Origin: Sphingopyxis macrogoltabida
GTDB lineage: Bacteria > Pseudomonadota > Alphaproteobacteria > Sphingomonadales > Sphingomonadaceae
NCBI RefSeq assembly: GCF_001314325.1
Contig: NZ_CP009429.1
Location: forward strand, 1,612,501 to 1,676,500
Length of the DNA: 64,000 bases
Direction: 5' to 3'
Position 1 is the stretch's first letter; each line of letters begins with the position of its first letter. The position numbers were made by a program, and so were the translations under genes. This document shows positions 33,344 through 41,837 of this stretch, piece after piece. The notes below the pieces were generated by a model that saw only the letters and a program-made list of their open reading frames with translations, had not been told where the DNA came from and ran no database searches.

Positions 33344-34459
33344 TCAGGCCGCGGCCTTCGCGCTCGTCACCACCTCCGGCGACACACCGAACAGCCGCGC
33401 GGCGTTCAGTCCCAATATATTCCGCCGCACTTCGTCGCTGACGGACATCCCTTCGAATAATTCGTCGATGATGCGGCGGCTGACGGGGAAGGTCCCCTCG
33501 GCGTGCGGATAGTCCGAACCCCACATCACATTCTTCGCCCCCGGCAGCCCGGCCGCCACCGAAGCGATGCACGCGCGGTCGTGCTGGAAGCTCGCCCACA
33601 CCTGGTCGTCTATGATCCGGCTCGGCGCGCGGCCGAGCTTTGGAAAGACGAAGTTTGCGTGCGCAACCGACACTTCGTCCATACGTTCGGCCAGCGCGAC
33701 CAGCCAGCTCGCACCGCTTTCGATGAACGCGACCCTGGCGCCCGGATTGCGGTCGAGGACGCCGCCCGACACCAGATACATCACGCTGTGCTGCGCGTCG
33801 TTCATCTGGTTGGTGTAGTTGATGATCCCCGCGCCGGGGCCGCGTTCGACGATCACGCTTTCGAGGCCGGTGCCCGTGTGCATCACGAATACGATGCCGA
33901 GCGCCGCCGCTTTGGCGAAGACAGGGTCCCACGCATCGCTGTTATATTTGGGCAGGTTGGCCGGAGTCGTCGCCGGCAGCATCGCAGCGGTAAAGCCTTT
34001 CGACGCCAGATAGTCGAGTTCGGCGAGCGTGTTCGAGAAGTCGAGCACGGGCAGCATGCCGCAACGGACAAAGCGGTTCGGGTGGCCGCCGAGGAAGCTG
34101 TCGTTCCAGTCGTTGTAGAGCCGCGCCGAGGCCGCTTCGGCGTCGGGATTGTCGAGGCAATAGAGCCACAGGCCGAGCGACGGGAAACAGATTTCGGCGT
34201 CGATGCCCTCGAGTTCCATATCTTCGAGCCGGCCGGGTATCTCGCGAATACCCTTGCGCTGCGCATCGCCGAGCTGCTTCTCGCGGTGCTGCCCGACGCG
34301 CAGGCGATAGATGATCTTGTCCTTCGTTCCGGTGACCAGATACTCGCCTTCCATCCGGGCGTGGATCGCATGGTCCTTCAGCGACGCGGGCAGGCCGTCG
34401 AGGAAGATGTCCGCTGGCTCCATGATGTGGCTGTCGGCGCTGAACACAAAGGGTTTCAT
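33344..34459 (-). CDS. Amidohydrolase-2 family (ACMSD-like) metalloenzyme
   Basis: A 371-residue TIM-barrel metalloprotein. SADSHIMEP near residue 9 is the metal-binding DxH variant, MHTGTG contains the barrel histidine and WGSDYPHAEG the conserved late Asp. The amidohydrolase-2 group includes decarboxylases and hydrolases of ring-cleavage products; CoA clusters often hold members of unknown role. It is monocistronic, divergent from the GntR regulator, with operator copy E in the shared promoter region. A paralogue lies at 52334-53647. Confidence 0.86.
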   Translation of the reverse strand: MKPFVFSADSHIMEPADIFLDGLPASLKDHAIHARMEGEYLVTGTKDKIIYRLRVGQHREKQLGDAQRKGIREIPGRLEDMELEGIDAEICFPSLGLWLYCLDNPDAEAASARLYNDWNDSFLGGHPNRFVRCGMLPVLDFSNTLAELDYLASKGFTAAMLPATTPANLPKYNSDAWDPVFAKAAALGIVFVMHTGTGLESVIVERGPGAGIINYTNQMNDAQHSVMYLVSGGVLDRNPGARVAFIESGASWLVALAERMDEVSVAHANFVFPKLGRAPSRIIDDQVWASFQHDRACIASVAAGLPGAKNVMWGSDYPHAEGTFPVSRRIIDELFEGMSVSDEVRRNILGLNAARLFGVSPEVVTSAKAAA

Positions 34460-34509
34460 CGGGCAATCTCCTCACGACTCGCTTTTTTGCATTTGCTCGA
34501 TTAAAAGAT

Positions 34510-34525
34510 ACCTAGTTATATAAGT
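34510..34525. promoter_or_regulatory. Conserved AT-rich operator, copy E
   Basis: ACCTAGTTATATAAGT, 50 nt before the amidohydrolase start (minus) and 55 nt before the GntR start (plus). It overlaps GATACCTA (34507-34514), one arm of a separate dyad whose other arm TAGGTATC lies at 34569-34576. Confidence 0.7.
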
Positions 34526-34566
34526 CAAGCGTCACATAGGATAGACAATGCGCAATATGTGGCATA

Positions 34567-34580
34567 AATAGGTATCTATT
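34567..34580. promoter_or_regulatory. Dyad abutting the GntR start codon
   Basis: AATAG-GTAT-CTATT is a perfect 5-4-5 inverted repeat ending directly before ATG 34581. It includes the only plausible ribosome site (AGG, 34570-34572). Binding of the GntR protein here would give simple autorepression. The TAGGTATC inside it is complementary to GATACCTA in operator copy E. Confidence 0.55.
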
Positions 34581-35303
34581 ATGGCAATCCACCTTGAATC
34601 GCGCGGCCCGGCCGAAACCCTTGCCAGCCGCACCGCGCGCCAGCTCTCGCAGCTTAGCCTGGCGGCCGTCCCCGGCACGCACCTCGGTGCGGAGGACGAT
34701 TTGCTTGCACGCTTCGGCGTCAGCCGCCCGACGCTCCGCCAGGCCGCGAAGCTCGTCGAGCGCGACCGTCTGATCAGCATTCGGCGCGGTGCGCAGGGCG
34801 GTTATTATGCCGAACGCCCCGACGCACGCGACGCGATCCAGTCGCTCGCGCGATTTCTGCGCATGAAGGGCGCCCATCTCGGCCATGTCATTCAGGTCAC
34901 ACGGCCCGTCTCCGAAGAAGCCGCCGTTGCCGCTGCGCGTTACCGCAGCGCCGCCGATGTCGAAGCTTTGCAAGCCTTTGCCGCGACGATCGATGCGCGC
35001 GATACCCCGCGCGACCTGATCGCCGCCGAGGTCGAAATGGCGCGGCTGATTTCGCAGATGAGCGGCAATCCGGTCGTCGAGCTGATCCTCGAAATCGGTT
35101 ACAGCTTTGGCCTCGACGAAAAGGGCGGCGACCTCTACGCCGATCCGGACCGGCGCCGGCGCACGCGCGACATGCAGCGCAGCCTGTGCAACGCGATCAT
35201 CGACGGCGATCCCGACATCGCCCGGTTGATGATGCGGCGGCGGTCGGACCAGTTTGACGCATGGCTGCATCTGGGCGATGCGGCGAAGAAGGATCGGCAA
35301 TGA
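34581..35303 (+). CDS. GntR-family regulator with FCD-type domain
   Basis: A 240-residue regulator: GntR winged helix (LARFGVSRPTLRQAAKLVERDRLI, then IRRGAQGGYYA) in residues about 15-75 and a helical C-terminal domain with FCD-like acidic and His positions. The usual metal-binding histidines are sparse, so ligand binding may not need metal. It faces the amidohydrolase gene across a promoter with operator copy E and its own dyads, making it the strongest local candidate for the eight-copy regulon. Its stop overlaps the start of the fusion gene (ATGA). Confidence 0.84.
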   Translation: MAIHLESRGPAETLASRTARQLSQLSLAAVPGTHLGAEDDLLARFGVSRPTLRQAAKLVERDRLISIRRGAQGGYYAERPDARDAIQSLARFLRMKGAHLGHVIQVTRPVSEEAAVAAARYRSAADVEALQAFAATIDARDTPRDLIAAEVEMARLISQMSGNPVVELILEIGYSFGLDEKGGDLYADPDRRRRTRDMQRSLCNAIIDGDPDIARLMMRRRSDQFDAWLHLGDAAKKDRQ

Positions 35304-36526
35304 GCATCGTCGAATATCGGGGTTTCGCGGGCGTCCGGCTCGAGGCCGAAGTGATAGGCTCCGAAAACGATCCCGCGGTCCTGCTGCTTCACGGCGCCGG
35401 GCAGACGCGCGCCGTGTGGGCGGGCGTCGCCGATGCGCTCGAGCAGGCAGGGCGCCGGGTCATCAGTCTCGATTTGCGCGGCCATGGCGGCAGCGAATGG
35501 CCAGACGACGGGCGCTATGATTTCGAGGCGCTGGTCGAGGATTTGCGCGCCGTGCTGTCGCAAATGGGCACGCGACCCGTCGTCGTCGCTTCGACGCTCG
35601 GCGGCTGGATAGCGAGCGCCGCGCTCGAACGCGACGCGGCTTTGCTGGCTTCGGGCCTCGTGCTCGTCGACTCGCCGGTCCACGTCGATCCGGCGCTCGC
35701 GCAGCGGGTCGGCGAACGCCTGCGTGAAGCGGCAACGCTTGCGCCGGGACAGGCGCAATGGGACGTCCGGCTGTTCGACACGCTCGACACCTCGGCGATG
35801 GCCGACCGGCTCGACGGCGTCGCCGCAAAGATCGCGCTGCCGACGCTCTATGTGCGCGGCGCGATCAGTGAACTCGTCTCGAAGGAAGATGCCGCTGCCT
35901 TCGTCGGCCAACTGCCCGATGGCGAACTGGTCGAGGTCGAGAATAGCGCGCTCGTCGTCACCGACGACCGCGCCGACGCGCTCGGCGGTTATTTGATCGA
36001 CTTCCTCGAACGCCGCGCGCCGCGCGGTTCGCCCGAGTTTCGCGCCGGCAGCGATGCGCGCACCTTCCGCGATGCGCTCGGCTGCTTCGCGACGGGCGTC
36101 ACCGTTGTTACCGCGATGTGCCCCGACGGCAGCCCGATCGGGCTGACCGCGAACAGCTTTACCTCGGTGTCGCTCGACCCACCGATGCTGCTCGTCTGCA
36201 TTGCCAACACCGCCGGCAGTGCGCCCTATTTGCGCGATGCCGAACGCTTTGCGGTCAACGTCCTCCAGATCGGCCAGCAGCCGACGTCGAACCGCTTCGC
36301 CGGGAAGGGTGAGGATCGCTTTGGCGTTACCCCATGGGAAGTCGGCGAATATGGCACCCCGGTGCTCACCGGATCGCTCTCCAGCTTCGAATGTGCGCGC
36401 GACGCGGTGCACGACGGCGGCGACCATTTCATCCTCGTCGGGCGGGTCCTGAAGGCGATTTTCGAGCCGCGCCGCGACCCCTTGCTCTATTTCCGCGGTA
36501 AATATCGCAAACTCCATTTCGCTTGA
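35300..36526 (+). CDS. Alpha/beta-hydrolase-like domain fused to flavin reductase
   Basis: A 408-residue two-domain protein. Residues about 1-238 are an alpha/beta-hydrolase fold (LLLHGAG, LDLRGHGGS), but the triad looks lost: the nucleophile elbow reads ASTLGG (Thr99 at the Ser position), the acid is Glu191 and Leu218 stands where the family has GHMV histidine. Residues about 254-408 are an HpaC/HsaB-type flavin reductase (FATGVTVVTA, GLTANSFTSVSLDPPM, HFILVGRV, YFRGKYRKL) that supplies reduced flavin to a monooxygenase. No oxygenase partner gene is adjacent. The hydrolase part may now bind a ligand or partner. Coupled to the GntR gene. Confidence 0.85.
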   Translation: MSIVEYRGFAGVRLEAEVIGSENDPAVLLLHGAGQTRAVWAGVADALEQAGRRVISLDLRGHGGSEWPDDGRYDFEALVEDLRAVLSQMGTRPVVVASTLGGWIASAALERDAALLASGLVLVDSPVHVDPALAQRVGERLREAATLAPGQAQWDVRLFDTLDTSAMADRLDGVAAKIALPTLYVRGAISELVSKEDAAAFVGQLPDGELVEVENSALVVTDDRADALGGYLIDFLERRAPRGSPEFRAGSDARTFRDALGCFATGVTVVTAMCPDGSPIGLTANSFTSVSLDPPMLLVCIANTAGSAPYLRDAERFAVNVLQIGQQPTSNRFAGKGEDRFGVTPWEVGEYGTPVLTGSLSSFECARDAVHDGGDHFILVGRVLKAIFEPRRDPLLYFRGKYRKLHFA

Positions 36527-36559
36527 CGACTGGACAAGCGGGCGTCAGCATCATATCCA

Positions 36560-36575
36560 ACCTAGTTAGATAACT
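36560..36575. promoter_or_regulatory. Conserved AT-rich operator, copy F
   Basis: ACCTAGTTAGATAACT, 21 nt before the thiolase-like gene at 36597 and 33 nt after the fusion gene's stop. It marks the start of a new transcription unit running to 42665. Confidence 0.7.
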
Positions 36576-36596
36576 GGGAATCGGGAGAAGAAGCGG

Positions 36597-37814
36597 ATGG
36601 CCTGGGTGAATCAGGACAAATGCGCGATCGTCGGGGTCGGGGCGACCGACTATTATGTGCGCGGCAAAAGCTGGCCGCGGACGATCAACGACATGGCGGC
36701 CGAGGCGATCATGAACGCCTGCGCCGACGCGGGTATCAGCCACAAGCAGATCGACGGCTTCTCCTATTATTCGACTGCGGGCGCGGGCTATCTCGACAAG
36801 TTCGATACGGCGTCGCTGATGGAAACGCTTGGAATGCCGCATATCAGCTGGTCGGCGACACTGACCAGCGGCGGCGGCGGCTGCCCCGGCGCGATCGGCC
36901 TCGCGACCGCGGGGCTGATGAACGAGGATTGCACCTACACCGTCACTTTGATGGCGCTGCAGCAATTGCCGCAGCATCGCCTCGGCGTCGTCTTCGGCGC
37001 CGCGGCGCCCAATCCAGAGAACAGCTTCTTGCAGCCGTCGGGCCTCGTCGGTCCCGGTCATCTGATGTCGGTACTCGCGCGGCGGCACATGCACCTCTAC
37101 GGCACCACCCAGGATGCCTTCGGCGAAGTCGTGATGGCGACGCGCGCCAACACGCACAACCGTCCCAAGGCGGTGCGCAAGGATCCGCTGACCAAGGAAC
37201 AATATGACGCCTCGGTGATGCTCGCCGATCCGCTGCGCCGCCTCGACTTCTGCCTCGAAACCGACGGCGCGGTCGCGGTGATCACGACGACGATGGACCG
37301 TGCGAAAGACTGCCGCCACAAGCCCGCCGTCGTCCACGCCGCCGCGCATGGCGGCCAGCGCGAATGGGGCAGGGCCTTCGCCTGGATGGGTATGCCCGAC
37401 CCGCATTTCGCCAGCTCGGGTCACAAGTTCACCGCCGACCGCGTCTGGGCGCAATCGGGGCTGACCGCCAAGGACATGGACGTCGCGCTGATCTACGATC
37501 ATTTCAGCCCGATGGTGCTGATGCAGCTCGAGGATTATGGGTTCTGCGAAAAGGGCGAGGGCAATGAATATGTCCTCTCCGGCAAGCTCCGCTACGATCC
37601 CGCGACGGGCAAGGGCGTCAACGGCGGCGTGCCGGTGAACACCCACGGCGGCAACCTCAACGAAGCCTATATCATCGGCATGACGCACATCGTCGAGGGC
37701 GTCGAGCAGGTGCGCGGCACCGCGATCAACCAGGTCAAGGACGCCGAATTCGCGCTCGTTTCGGGCGGCCCGGCGTCGCTCCCCGTCTCTAGCCTCATCC
37801 TGCGCAAGGACTGA
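36597..37814 (+). CDS. Thiolase-fold, probable Ltp2-like C-C lyase (pair 1)
   Basis: A 405-residue thiolase-superfamily protein of the SCP-x/Ltp2 branch. The position of the thiolase nucleophile (N-C-S-G in degradative thiolases) reads TLTSGGGGCPG, with no aligned Cys, and the C-terminal GHP motif is replaced by NTHGGNLNEAY. Loss of these residues is what Ltp2-type retro-aldolases show; those enzymes need a DUF35 partner and release a ketone and an acyl-CoA. The DUF35 partner is the next gene, 5 bp away. Two further pairs lie at 45617-47178 and 53752-55337. First gene of an operon under operator copy F. Confidence 0.84.
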   Translation: MAWVNQDKCAIVGVGATDYYVRGKSWPRTINDMAAEAIMNACADAGISHKQIDGFSYYSTAGAGYLDKFDTASLMETLGMPHISWSATLTSGGGGCPGAIGLATAGLMNEDCTYTVTLMALQQLPQHRLGVVFGAAAPNPENSFLQPSGLVGPGHLMSVLARRHMHLYGTTQDAFGEVVMATRANTHNRPKAVRKDPLTKEQYDASVMLADPLRRLDFCLETDGAVAVITTTMDRAKDCRHKPAVVHAAAHGGQREWGRAFAWMGMPDPHFASSGHKFTADRVWAQSGLTAKDMDVALIYDHFSPMVLMQLEDYGFCEKGEGNEYVLSGKLRYDPATGKGVNGGVPVNTHGGNLNEAYIIGMTHIVEGVEQVRGTAINQVKDAEFALVSGGPASLPVSSLILRKD

Positions 37815-37819
37815 CCGAC

Positions 37820-38245
37820 ATGACCTATGGCCCCGCCCGCGCGCTTCCCGGCGACCAGATCCGGATCACCACCAACCCCGATACCGAGCCTTTCTGGCAG
37901 GCGGCGAAGGAGGGCAGGCTCACCGCGTGCCAATGCGGCGACTGCGGTCATTTCCGCATGCCGCCGACCGCGATCTGCCCCGAATGCGGCAGCCGCGCCA
38001 AGAATTGGCCGACGCTTCCGGGTACCGCGACTGTGTTCAGCTTTGCGATCTGCAACAAGAACCCGAAAAATGGCGAGGATTATGTCTATGTACCCGTCGT
38101 CGTCGATCTCGATGGCGCCCCGGGGACGCGGCTGAATGCGAACGTGTCGGGATGCGATGCCGAGGACGTCCATATCGGGATGAAGGTCAGCGTCGACTGG
38201 ACCCCGATCCAGGACGGCTGGGTCCTCCCCAACTTCAAGGCCTGA
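37820..38245 (+). CDS. DUF35 OB-fold/zinc-ribbon partner protein (pair 1)
   Basis: A 141-residue protein. An N-terminal helix (PFWQAAKEGRLTACQC) leads to a rubredoxin-like zinc ribbon (CGDCGHFRM, then CPECGS) and an OB-fold (TVFSFAICN, VPVVVDLDGAPGTRL). DUF35 proteins form complexes with thiolase-fold enzymes and shape their CoA-ester site; ChsH2-Ltp2 of cholesterol side-chain catabolism is the best-known case. Its operon position right after the thiolase-fold gene fits this. Confidence 0.88.
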   Translation: MTYGPARALPGDQIRITTNPDTEPFWQAAKEGRLTACQCGDCGHFRMPPTAICPECGSRAKNWPTLPGTATVFSFAICNKNPKNGEDYVYVPVVVDLDGAPGTRLNANVSGCDAEDVHIGMKVSVDWTPIQDGWVLPNFKA

Positions 38246-38249
38246 GCCG

Positions 38250-40445
38250 ATGCTGGGCGACCTTCGCATCGTCGAGATCGGGCAGGGCATGGCGGTCCAG
38301 GTCGCCGGGCTGATGCTGGCCGAACTCGGCGCCGATGTGCTCAAGGTCGAGCGTCCGCGCGGCGATCCGGCGCGCGGCACCGCGCCCTTCGCCAACTGGA
38401 ATCGCGGCAAGAAGAGTCTCGTTCTCGACCTCGACACGGACGAAGGGCTGGTTGCTCTGAACGAACGTCTCGCGGGCGCCGACGCCTTGCTCCACCAGTT
38501 CACCCCGGCGCGCGCCAAGCTGCTCGGCCTCGACGACGCGAGCCTTGCCAAAAGGCACCCGCATCTCGTCGTCACCGCGATCACCGGCTCGCCGGCAAAC
38601 CACCCTGACGTCGAACGCAGCGATGACGAACTGCTCGTCGCCGCGCGCGTCGGCGCGATGTACGAAAATGACGGCCATCGCGCGGGACCGATCGTCTATC
38701 GCTATCAGCAGGGAAGCTGGTCCGCCGCGCATCTCGCCGCTGCGGGCCTGCTCGCGCGGCTGGTGATGCGGCTCCAGACGGCGCAGGGCGGGGCCGCGCA
38801 CACCTCGATCTTCCAGGGCTTTCTCGCGACGCTCCCGCTCGTCTGGGCGCGCAACAGCGAAGGGCCAATGCCCGACCCGGTGAGCTATCCGCTCGGCCCC
38901 CGGCCGATCGCGCAGCAGCTCTTCCAGTGCGCGGGCGGCGACTGGCTCCAGATCATGGATCCGACCCGCCAGTTCGATTATGCGACCATGCCGACCATGT
39001 GGGACGTCATGGCCGAGACCGAGGTCGATCTCGAAACCGAGGCCGGGCAGGCTGCGGCCTTCAAGCTCCGCCCGCTCGAAAACTGGCTCGCCGACTTGCG
39101 TGCCGCCGACATCGCCGCCGAACCCGCCTTCCCGATGGGGGAGGTGCTGCGCCACGACGATGCCGAGGCGAACCGCTACGTGATCGACGTCGACGACCCG
39201 GATCTTGGCAAGACGCGCCAGCCCAACACGCCCTTCCACAGCGACGCCGACCTGCCGCAGGGCCGCCCGGCGCCGCGCCTTGGCGAAGGCGGCGATACGG
39301 CATGGCCCGCCAAAGCGACGCCCGCACCCGGCATCGCTCCCGCCGAAGTTCTCACCGGCGTGCGCGTTCTCGACCTCGGCATGTTCCTCGCCGGGCCGAT
39401 GGGGCCGTCGATGATGGGCGACATGGGCGCCAACGTCATCAAGGTCGAGGCGCTGACCGGCGACCGCATCCGCTTCATGCACCGCTATTATCAGGCCGCC
39501 GCGCGCAGCAAGCGCAGCCTCGCGCTCGACCTGACCCGGCCTGAGGCGCAATCGATCCTCGAAAGGCTCCTTAAATGGGCCGAACTCGTTCACCACAATA
39601 TGCGCTTCAAAGGCGCTGCGAAGCTCGGCCTTAGCGAAGAGGGCATCCGCCGATATAACCCCGACATCGCGTTCAATTACTCGAGTGCCTATGGCCAGCG
39701 CGGCGCGCGCGGCAACTGGCCGGGCTATGACTCGATTTTCAACGCGATTGCGGGCTGGGAGTTCGAAAATGCGGGCGAGGGCAATCGTCCCGTCTTCAAC
39801 CGCCCCGGCACCATGGATGTCTCGACCGCGCAAAGCTGCCTCGTCGAGCTGATGGCCTCGCTCTACGCCAAGCGCACCACGGGGCGCGGCTACACCACCC
39901 AGACCTCGCTGCTCGGCATGGCCGCCTTCACGCAGGGCGAGCGGCTGATCGGCGCCGATGGAGATCTCACCGATACCTACCACCTGACCAGCGACCAGAC
40001 GGGCTTTTCGCCGTACCACCGCATCTACGAATGCGCCGACGGTGCATGGGTGGCCGTCGCCGCACACAAGCCCGAGCAACAGGCCGCGCTTGCCAAGCTG
40101 CTCGGCGAGGATTTCGAAGCCGGGGCGAAGGCACGCGATGCCGCAGACCTGCTCGCCGACCTCGAAGCTGCGGGTATCCCCGCCGACGCGGTCAATTTCG
40201 AAAATGCGATGCACCGCTTCTTCGACGATCCGCTCAACCGCGAACTGAACCTGATCTCGGTCCTGCCGCAGCCGCTCTACGGCATCGTCGAACAGCCCGG
40301 AGCCTTCTGGAATTTCGGCGATACCCCGGTCGTTTTCAAACGCTGCTGCCCCGCGGTCGGCGAGCATAGCGACGAGATCCTGCGTGAAATCGGCTATTCG
40401 GACAGTGAAATCGCCGCGTTTCGCGAAGCAAAGATCGTCGGATGA
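38250..40445 (+). CDS. Double-length class III (CaiB/BaiF) CoA-transferase
   Basis: A 731-residue protein made of two fused CaiB/BaiF domains. The first (about 1-345) starts LRIVEIGQGM and has the DELLVAARVGAM segment with a candidate catalytic Asp. The second (from about 365) starts VRVLDLGMFLAGP and has PGYDSIFNAI, where the Asp matches the formyl-CoA-transferase nucleophile near residue 492. Class III enzymes move CoA between carboxylates. They are normally homodimers of interlocked 400-residue chains, so the fusion may make a pseudo-dimer from one chain with two distinct sites. It lies in the operon with a kinase and a lyase pair. Confidence 0.86.
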   Translation: MLGDLRIVEIGQGMAVQVAGLMLAELGADVLKVERPRGDPARGTAPFANWNRGKKSLVLDLDTDEGLVALNERLAGADALLHQFTPARAKLLGLDDASLAKRHPHLVVTAITGSPANHPDVERSDDELLVAARVGAMYENDGHRAGPIVYRYQQGSWSAAHLAAAGLLARLVMRLQTAQGGAAHTSIFQGFLATLPLVWARNSEGPMPDPVSYPLGPRPIAQQLFQCAGGDWLQIMDPTRQFDYATMPTMWDVMAETEVDLETEAGQAAAFKLRPLENWLADLRAADIAAEPAFPMGEVLRHDDAEANRYVIDVDDPDLGKTRQPNTPFHSDADLPQGRPAPRLGEGGDTAWPAKATPAPGIAPAEVLTGVRVLDLGMFLAGPMGPSMMGDMGANVIKVEALTGDRIRFMHRYYQAAARSKRSLALDLTRPEAQSILERLLKWAELVHHNMRFKGAAKLGLSEEGIRRYNPDIAFNYSSAYGQRGARGNWPGYDSIFNAIAGWEFENAGEGNRPVFNRPGTMDVSTAQSCLVELMASLYAKRTTGRGYTTQTSLLGMAAFTQGERLIGADGDLTDTYHLTSDQTGFSPYHRIYECADGAWVAVAAHKPEQQAALAKLLGEDFEAGAKARDAADLLADLEAAGIPADAVNFENAMHRFFDDPLNRELNLISVLPQPLYGIVEQPGAFWNFGDTPVVFKRCCPAVGEHSDEILREIGYSDSEIAAFREAKIVG

Positions 40446-41815
40446 ACCCGCACGACCTCCTTCCCACCGGACTAGCCGGAGCTGTAGAAGCCGCCAGCGG
40501 CGCGCGCGTCGTTGCGGTCCGCCCGCGCGGCGGCGGCGGCGCCTCGCGCGAGGGCGCCGAGCTCGACCTTCAGTGGCCCGATGGCCGCGCGGCCAGCGCT
40601 TACATGAATTACGACGTCCACAAGGCGGGGGCAGGCGACGACGCTGCTTTTTTGCGTGAAGCCGCCGTTCTCCGCGCACTCTCGGGCCCGCTCGCCCATG
40701 CCGGAGTTCGCGTCGCGCCCTATTACGCCTCGGTCCCCGACCAACGTGCGCTCGTCTGCGGCATGGTGTCCGGCAACGACCGCTTCGGCGGCATCATCGA
40801 TACCGGACAACGCGACGCTCTGGCCGCCGATTTCATGGCGCAACTCGCCGCGCTCCATCGCATCGACGTAGCGGCAAGCCCGGTCGAAGGCATGGGCCCG
40901 GTCGAGCCCGCCGAGACCTTCATCCGCCGCCGCATCGCCGAACTGCGCGCGGGCAACAGCGGCAAGGGCTGGGACCCGCTCATCCACCTGTCGCTGAACT
41001 GGCTCGAAGCCAATATTCCCGCCGACATGCCCGCGCCGGTCATCGTCCACGGCGACGCCGGACCCGGCAATTTCCTCTACGACGGCGACCGCGTCACCGC
41101 GCTGCTCGACTGGGAGCTCGTCCATTATGGCGACCCGATGGCCGACCTCGCGATGCTTGCGATCCGCATGCTGTTCCAGGGCTTCGTGCCGCTGCCGCAG
41201 GCTTTCGCCGCCTACGAGGCCGCCGGCGGCCACAAAGTCGACCTGCCGCGCCTGATCTACTGGCGCCTGCTCTTCCAGACCAGCTTCGCGCGGCGCTCGC
41301 GCTACGACGATCCCGACGCGCCGCCGCCGCCCAATCTCGGCATGAACCTCGTCTATTCGACGATCCACCGCCGCGTCCTCTCGACGGCGCTCGCCGACGC
41401 CGCAGGCATCGCCTTGCCGCCCGTCGCGCTGCCCGACGCCCCGCTAGGCGCACACGACAAGAGCTTCGCCATCGCGCTGGGCGACATCCGCGACACCATC
41501 GTCCCGCGCCTCGCCGACCAGCAGGCGGCGGTGAAGGCCAAGGGCATGGCGCGCCTCATCAAATGGTGGCGTGCGATCGAGCGTTTCGAACCCGGCTTCC
41601 ACGCCGCCGAAAAGGCCGAAATCGAAGCTGCGCTCGCGCTCGATTTCCCCGATTACCGTACCGCTTGGGCGGCCTTCCGCGACGCCGTCGCGGGCAACCG
41701 CATCGCCACCGATGCCGCGATCATCCTCTGCAACGCGCATGAGACGCGCGAAGCGACGCTGATGGCCGACGCGATGGGCAGCCTCGCCGACACCAAATTC
41801 GCACCGCTGCAATAG
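40442..41815 (+). CDS. APH-family phosphotransferase with C-terminal extension
   Basis: A 457-residue kinase-like protein. VHGDAGPGNFL (about 203-212) is the catalytic loop and DWELVHYGDP the metal-binding segment; the Gly-rich PRGGGGASREG replaces the nucleotide loop. After about residue 310 there is an extra helical region of some 130 residues not present in ordinary APH kinases. As with the kinase at 6724, phosphorylation of a hydroxyacyl-CoA or similar intermediate is more likely than drug resistance. ATG 40442 overlaps the CoA-transferase stop (ATGA). Confidence 0.82.
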   Translation: MNPHDLLPTGLAGAVEAASGARVVAVRPRGGGGASREGAELDLQWPDGRAASAYMNYDVHKAGAGDDAAFLREAAVLRALSGPLAHAGVRVAPYYASVPDQRALVCGMVSGNDRFGGIIDTGQRDALAADFMAQLAALHRIDVAASPVEGMGPVEPAETFIRRRIAELRAGNSGKGWDPLIHLSLNWLEANIPADMPAPVIVHGDAGPGNFLYDGDRVTALLDWELVHYGDPMADLAMLAIRMLFQGFVPLPQAFAAYEAAGGHKVDLPRLIYWRLLFQTSFARRSRYDDPDAPPPPNLGMNLVYSTIHRRVLSTALADAAGIALPPVALPDAPLGAHDKSFAIALGDIRDTIVPRLADQQAAVKAKGMARLIKWWRAIERFEPGFHAAEKAEIEAALALDFPDYRTAWAAFRDAVAGNRIATDAAIILCNAHETREATLMADAMGSLADTKFAPLQ

Positions 41816-41837
41816 AAATCAGGAAAGGTTGAGGACC

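Noticed and set aside
36597..37814. Ordinary acetyl-CoA acetyltransferase
   Set aside because: Nucleophilic Cys and GHP motif are missing and a DUF35 partner is adjacent, so a normal thiolase call would be misleading.
38235..40679. An open frame of 814 codons on the minus strand
   Set aside because: Antisense to the double CoA-transferase and DUF35/kinase genes; composition typical of shadow frames and no recognisable motif.
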